DNA from: an uncultured Phascolarctobacterium sp.
GTDB taxonomy: Bacteria > Bacillota > Negativicutes > Acidaminococcales > Acidaminococcaceae
Length of the DNA: 64,000 nucleotides
Assembly (NCBI GenBank): GCA_900544885.1
Contig: UQWU01000002.1
Span: 1 to 64,000 of the forward strand
Reading direction: 5' to 3'
Part shown: positions 61,172 through 64,000 of the stretch, in pieces
Position numbering within the stretch: the first letter of the stretch is position 1
Layout: every line of letters starts with the position of its first letter
Program-made: the position numbers and the translations under genes
Notes under the pieces: generated by a model
Database searches by the model: none
What the model was told of the DNA's origin: nothing
Seen by the model: the letters and a program-made list of their open reading frames with translations, nothing else

Positions 61172-62440
61172 ATGGGCAGCAGTGAAGTTAAGGTAGGTGC
61201 CTTTGCCATTGGCGGTGCTGTAGTTTTAGCAGGCATTATCACCTTTATGGGAGCCTTTTCTTTTGGTAAAAACGGCTATAAGCTGTATATAGATTATCCA
61301 CGTGTCAGTGGGTTGATGCCAGGACATGTGGTACGTTATGCCGGTGTTAATGTGGGTACGGTTAAAGATATTCAGGTAAAGCCTGGTAAGGTTGCTGTTG
61401 TTGTGGAAATTAATGATGATATTAAGATTCCTCAAGGGGCAATATTTACCATTGCTGCTGATGGTATTATGGGCGAAAAATTTGTCAATGTAGTACCGCC
61501 TGCTAATCTTGGTCAGGGCTTTATTGCTGAAGACAGTACCTTAAAGGGCATCCCAGGTGGTGGCATGGAAGAATTCTTTGCTAATTCGGGAGATTTGATG
61601 AAGCGTGTTGATAATATCGCCAGTGCTTTTGAAAACGTTTTTGGTGATAAAGAAGTACAGGAATCAATGAAAGACGGCTTCAAAAACATGCATGCTATTT
61701 CTGAAAATATGAATACTTTTACCAGAGTTATGGCGGAAACTGCTGTTAACAATCAGCAGGATATCAACAATATGATTCATCAAATGAATGAGCTCAGCCA
61801 GAGAATGAATAAAACGGCAGCACATATTGAAAGTATTACTGCTTCGGTAGATAATAATGGACAAACTGGCCGAAATGTAGCAGCAATGGTAGAACATATG
61901 GCTAGCACCAGTGCCCGCCTGGAAAATATCGTACAGGTGCTGGAGGGGGTAGCCCAAGATCCTGCTACTAAGGAATCTTTAAAGGAAACATTAGTTAATG
62001 TTAAAGAAACCAGTGCTCATGCTAATAAAATCTTAGGAACACTAGCAGATCCTGAGGTTAGTGCTGACGTTAGCACCAGTTTAAAAGATAGTGATTGGCG
62101 TAGCAATTTAGGTTTAACTTTGAAACCTAGCGACAATGATTACTTGTATTTAGGTGGTTATGATTTGGGCAATGAAAATAAATTTGATTTTATTCTCGGT
62201 CATAAAATAGGCAATACTGGGCTGAGTATGGGAGCTATGCAAGGTGATTTTGGTGTTGGCTTGAGTTATGATTTTGGTAAATCTTTTAGTGTTTATTCTC
62301 AACTATATGATTTCGATGATACGAAAGTTCGCGTTGGTGGTGAATGGCATTTAAGTGATAATCTATCGCTTTATGGTGAATCTATGGATGTACGTGGTGA
62401 CAGTAGTGATGCTTATGCTGGCGTAAGGACGTATTTCTAA
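61172..62440 (+). CDS. mlaD: MCE protein MlaD with C-terminal outer-membrane beta-barrel (long form)
   Basis: A 422-residue protein. N-terminal helix (about 7-27) anchors it in the inner membrane; the MCE domain (about 35-115) has DYPRVSGLMPGHVVRYAGVN. A long helical region (about 130-300) probably spans the periplasm as a tube. The last about 115 residues alternate as amphipathic strands rich in Gly/Tyr/Asp and end in aromatic RTYF, as in outer-membrane barrels. Standard E. coli MlaD is about 180 residues. This fits the trans-envelope MlaD described for Veillonella parvula, which lacks MlaA and MlaC; neither is seen here. Confidence 0.9.
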   Translation: MGSSEVKVGAFAIGGAVVLAGIITFMGAFSFGKNGYKLYIDYPRVSGLMPGHVVRYAGVNVGTVKDIQVKPGKVAVVVEINDDIKIPQGAIFTIAADGIMGEKFVNVVPPANLGQGFIAEDSTLKGIPGGGMEEFFANSGDLMKRVDNIASAFENVFGDKEVQESMKDGFKNMHAISENMNTFTRVMAETAVNNQQDINNMIHQMNELSQRMNKTAAHIESITASVDNNGQTGRNVAAMVEHMASTSARLENIVQVLEGVAQDPATKESLKETLVNVKETSAHANKILGTLADPEVSADVSTSLKDSDWRSNLGLTLKPSDNDYLYLGGYDLGNENKFDFILGHKIGNTGLSMGAMQGDFGVGLSYDFGKSFSVYSQLYDFDDTKVRVGGEWHLSDNLSLYGESMDVRGDSSDAYAGVRTYF

Positions 62441-62489
62441 TTTTATTCATGTATAGTAAAAGGAAATTTGCTAAGTTAGAAAAATTTAT

Positions 62490-62519
62490 TTGACATATAG
62501 CATAAAAAAAAAGTATAAT
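62490..62519 (+). promoter_or_regulatory. Promoter of tolC
   Basis: TTGACA (62490-62495), 18 bases, TATAAT (62514-62519): both boxes are full consensus. The start is near 62526, right at the operator-like repeat. Confidence 0.8.
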
Positions 62520-62526
62520 TTTTATA

Positions 62527-62542
62527 CTGACTGATTAGTCAG
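62527..62542. promoter_or_regulatory. Operator-like inverted repeat shared with the lipoprotein gene (copy 2)
   Basis: CTGACTGATTAGTCAG: arms CTGACT/AGTCAG around GATT. Reverse complement contains GACTAATCAGTC, identical over 12 bases to copy 1 at 57423-57434. Position at the start of transcription suits a TetR-type repressor. Confidence 0.65.
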
Positions 62543-62563
62543 AAGCGGAATGGAGGTTCTCAA

Positions 62564-64000
62564 ATGATTAAACATACATTAAATAAACGTTTATTAGTAC
62601 TTTCTGCAGCTGTGACTATGCTCCTTAGCCAATCTGCTTTCGCAGGTGAAACTGTAGAACTTAATTTAGATGAAGCTATGCAACGTGCATTCGATACTAA
62701 CCCTGCTATTAGCATTGCAGGTTATGGTCGCGATAGTGCCCGTGCTGCATATAATGCTGCACGTCAAAGTCGTGGTATTGCGATTACTGCAACTCATCAA
62801 TCTCAACGTAGTGGCTTAGATGATGAAATGCCTGTTATCAGTAAAGTAACTGGTATTCCTACTGGCGAATTCAGCAAAAACATTCATAATAACCATACTA
62901 ATGCCATAACTGCTACCCTACCTATTTATACCGGCGGTAAATTAAGTGGTATGATTAAGCAAGCCAAAGCAGGTTATTTGTTTGCTGAAGAGGGAGTACA
63001 AAAAGCATATAACGATATGCGTTCTACTGTTACCAATAGTTACTTCAATATGCTGCAAGCTGATAATATGCAAAAATTAAGCGAAGAATCTGTTACTCGC
63101 CTGACTGATCATTTAAAGAACGTAAAAGCTCAATATGATGTAGGTGTTGTTGCTAAAGCCGACGTACTGCGCAGTGAAGTTGAATTGGCTAATGCTAAGC
63201 AAAATCTGATTCAAGCAGAAAATGCTTATCAAATTGCCGAGGCTAACCTGAATAAAGTAGTCGGTTTGCCGATGGACACTCAATTAAAATTAGATAATCT
63301 TTTGGTATATACTACTTATGAAAATGATTTACCGTACTGCTTGGATTATGCTGCAGAACATCGTCCGGAGCTGAAACAAGCCGCACAGAATGTAGAGGCT
63401 GCTAAAGGTGCGTTGCGTGTAGCAATTTCCGGTCATATGCCACAAGTTGTTGCCAGTGCAAGCCAAGCTTGGAGTAGTGAAAGTTGGCCTGGTGATGACA
63501 ATGGAAATTGGGGTGTTGGTGTAAATGTCAGCATGAACATTTTCGATACCGGTGTTACTCAATCTCATATCCATGGTGCCGAAGCTGATTTAGCTAAAGC
63601 TCATGAAACCTACAGAGATACAGTGGATGCTGTAAACTTAGATGTACGCTCCAACTATCTGGGTCTGCGTGAAGCAGAAAAACGTATTGATACTACTAAA
63701 CTGGCTGTTTCTCAAGCAGAAGAAGATTATCGTATCGCACAGCTGCGTTATATGAATGGTGTAGGTACTAATACCGATGTATTGGACGCACAGGTTGCTT
63801 TAACTAATGCTAAAACCAACTATCTGCAAGCACTGTATGATTATAATACCTCTAAAACAGCTTTGGAAACCGCTATCGGTGTACCAATGGCTTTTCCGAC
63901 TAAGGTTAATGTAGAACCTGTAGAAGAAGAGAATACTGAAAAGGCAGAACAAGCACCTGCTGAGACAGCAGCGCCGACTGCTGAAGAAGCACAAGCTCCT
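62564..64000 (+). CDS. tolC: TolC-family outer-membrane channel protein (partial, runs off the window)
   Basis: 479 codons are present with no stop before the right edge. Signal peptide about 1-27 (ends QSAFA). Two outer-membrane efflux protein repeats follow, with VELNLDEAMQRAFDTNPAIS at the start, QYDVGVVAKADVLRSEVELA in repeat 1 and QLRYMNGVGTNTDVLDAQVA in repeat 2. The far C-terminus is acidic and rich in Pro/Ala (EPVEEENTEKAEQAP). GGAGG precedes the ATG. It lies 123 bases after mlaD but has its own strong promoter. Partner could be efflux pumps, type I secretion or the lipid system. Confidence 0.95.
   Translation, partial: MIKHTLNKRLLVLSAAVTMLLSQSAFAGETVELNLDEAMQRAFDTNPAISIAGYGRDSARAAYNAARQSRGIAITATHQSQRSGLDDEMPVISKVTGIPTGEFSKNIHNNHTNAITATLPIYTGGKLSGMIKQAKAGYLFAEEGVQKAYNDMRSTVTNSYFNMLQADNMQKLSEESVTRLTDHLKNVKAQYDVGVVAKADVLRSEVELANAKQNLIQAENAYQIAEANLNKVVGLPMDTQLKLDNLLVYTTYENDLPYCLDYAAEHRPELKQAAQNVEAAKGALRVAISGHMPQVVASASQAWSSESWPGDDNGNWGVGVNVSMNIFDTGVTQSHIHGAEADLAKAHETYRDTVDAVNLDVRSNYLGLREAEKRIDTTKLAVSQAEEDYRIAQLRYMNGVGTNTDVLDAQVALTNAKTNYLQALYDYNTSKTALETAIGVPMAFPTKVNVEPVEEENTEKAEQAPAETAAPTAEEAQAP

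Overview
The window reads as a chromosomal segment of a moderately AT-rich, anaerobic, diderm Firmicute, most likely a member of the Negativicutes; something near Acidaminococcaceae/Phascolarctobacterium is my inference, not a measurement. Evidence for an outer membrane is a TolC-type channel, an MlaEFD lipid transport set whose MlaD ends in a predicted beta-barrel, and Spy-like periplasmic biology. Evidence for Firmicute ancestry is GatCAB, a CIRCE-controlled hsp20, S-box control of metNIQ, an ECF transporter, YerC and a SpoIVB-like S55 protease. Evidence for anaerobic life is a 2-oxoacid:ferredoxin oxidoreductase and HydE.

Layout. 1-1000: remnant of a nicotinamidase-like gene and a heat-shock gene behind a CIRCE/HrcA operator. 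1078-4389: a znuACB-type metal importer followed by a PHP phosphoesterase. 4390-4812: non-coding, structured DNA. 4813-9907 (minus strand): mnmA, hydE and the korDABC oxidoreductase. 10103-14809: TetR and MerR regulators, a paired SMR efflux system under a classical MerR promoter, a flavin reductase and an NhaC-type antiporter. 15213-18430: gatCAB. 18641-20737: a very short FeoB-associated membrane protein, alr and ppa. 20922-24334: an FMN reductase and metNIQ with a SAM-I riboswitch. 24526-29179: YerC, a HisC-like aminotransferase and a complete ECF transporter with its own ATPases. 29256-33982: a Spy-like periplasmic protein divergent from a two-component system, an SDR and murI. 34198-41785: a ten-gene Mrp/MBH-type antiporter operon. 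41863-43470: an EamA exporter, an XRE regulator and tRNA-Thr. 43949-46138: wecA/tagO and wecB. 46197-53105: the ATP synthase operon. 53276-57371: murA, mreB and an AMIN/phosphodiester glycosidase protein. 57515 to the right edge: an envelope-lipid cluster (small lipoyl-fold lipoprotein, S55 protein, mlaEFD, tolC).

The most striking observation is in the ATP synthase operon. There is no atpH gene; instead the C-terminal (b-binding) half of the delta subunit is fused in frame to the N-terminus of alpha, giving a 608-residue delta-CTD/alpha polypeptide, and the delta N-terminal adaptor domain is absent from the operon. Second, the mla/tolC region carries the same 12-bp operator core just downstream of the -10 box of both the lipoprotein gene and tolC, which suggests one repressor controls an envelope-spanning system with a barrel-tipped MlaD. 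Third, the Mrp operon follows the gene order of the archaeal membrane-bound hydrogenase sodium module but lacks a hydrogenase, and carries three antiporter-like subunits.

All calls come from reading the sequence and from knowledge of protein families; no database search was run. Residue positions within proteins are approximate.
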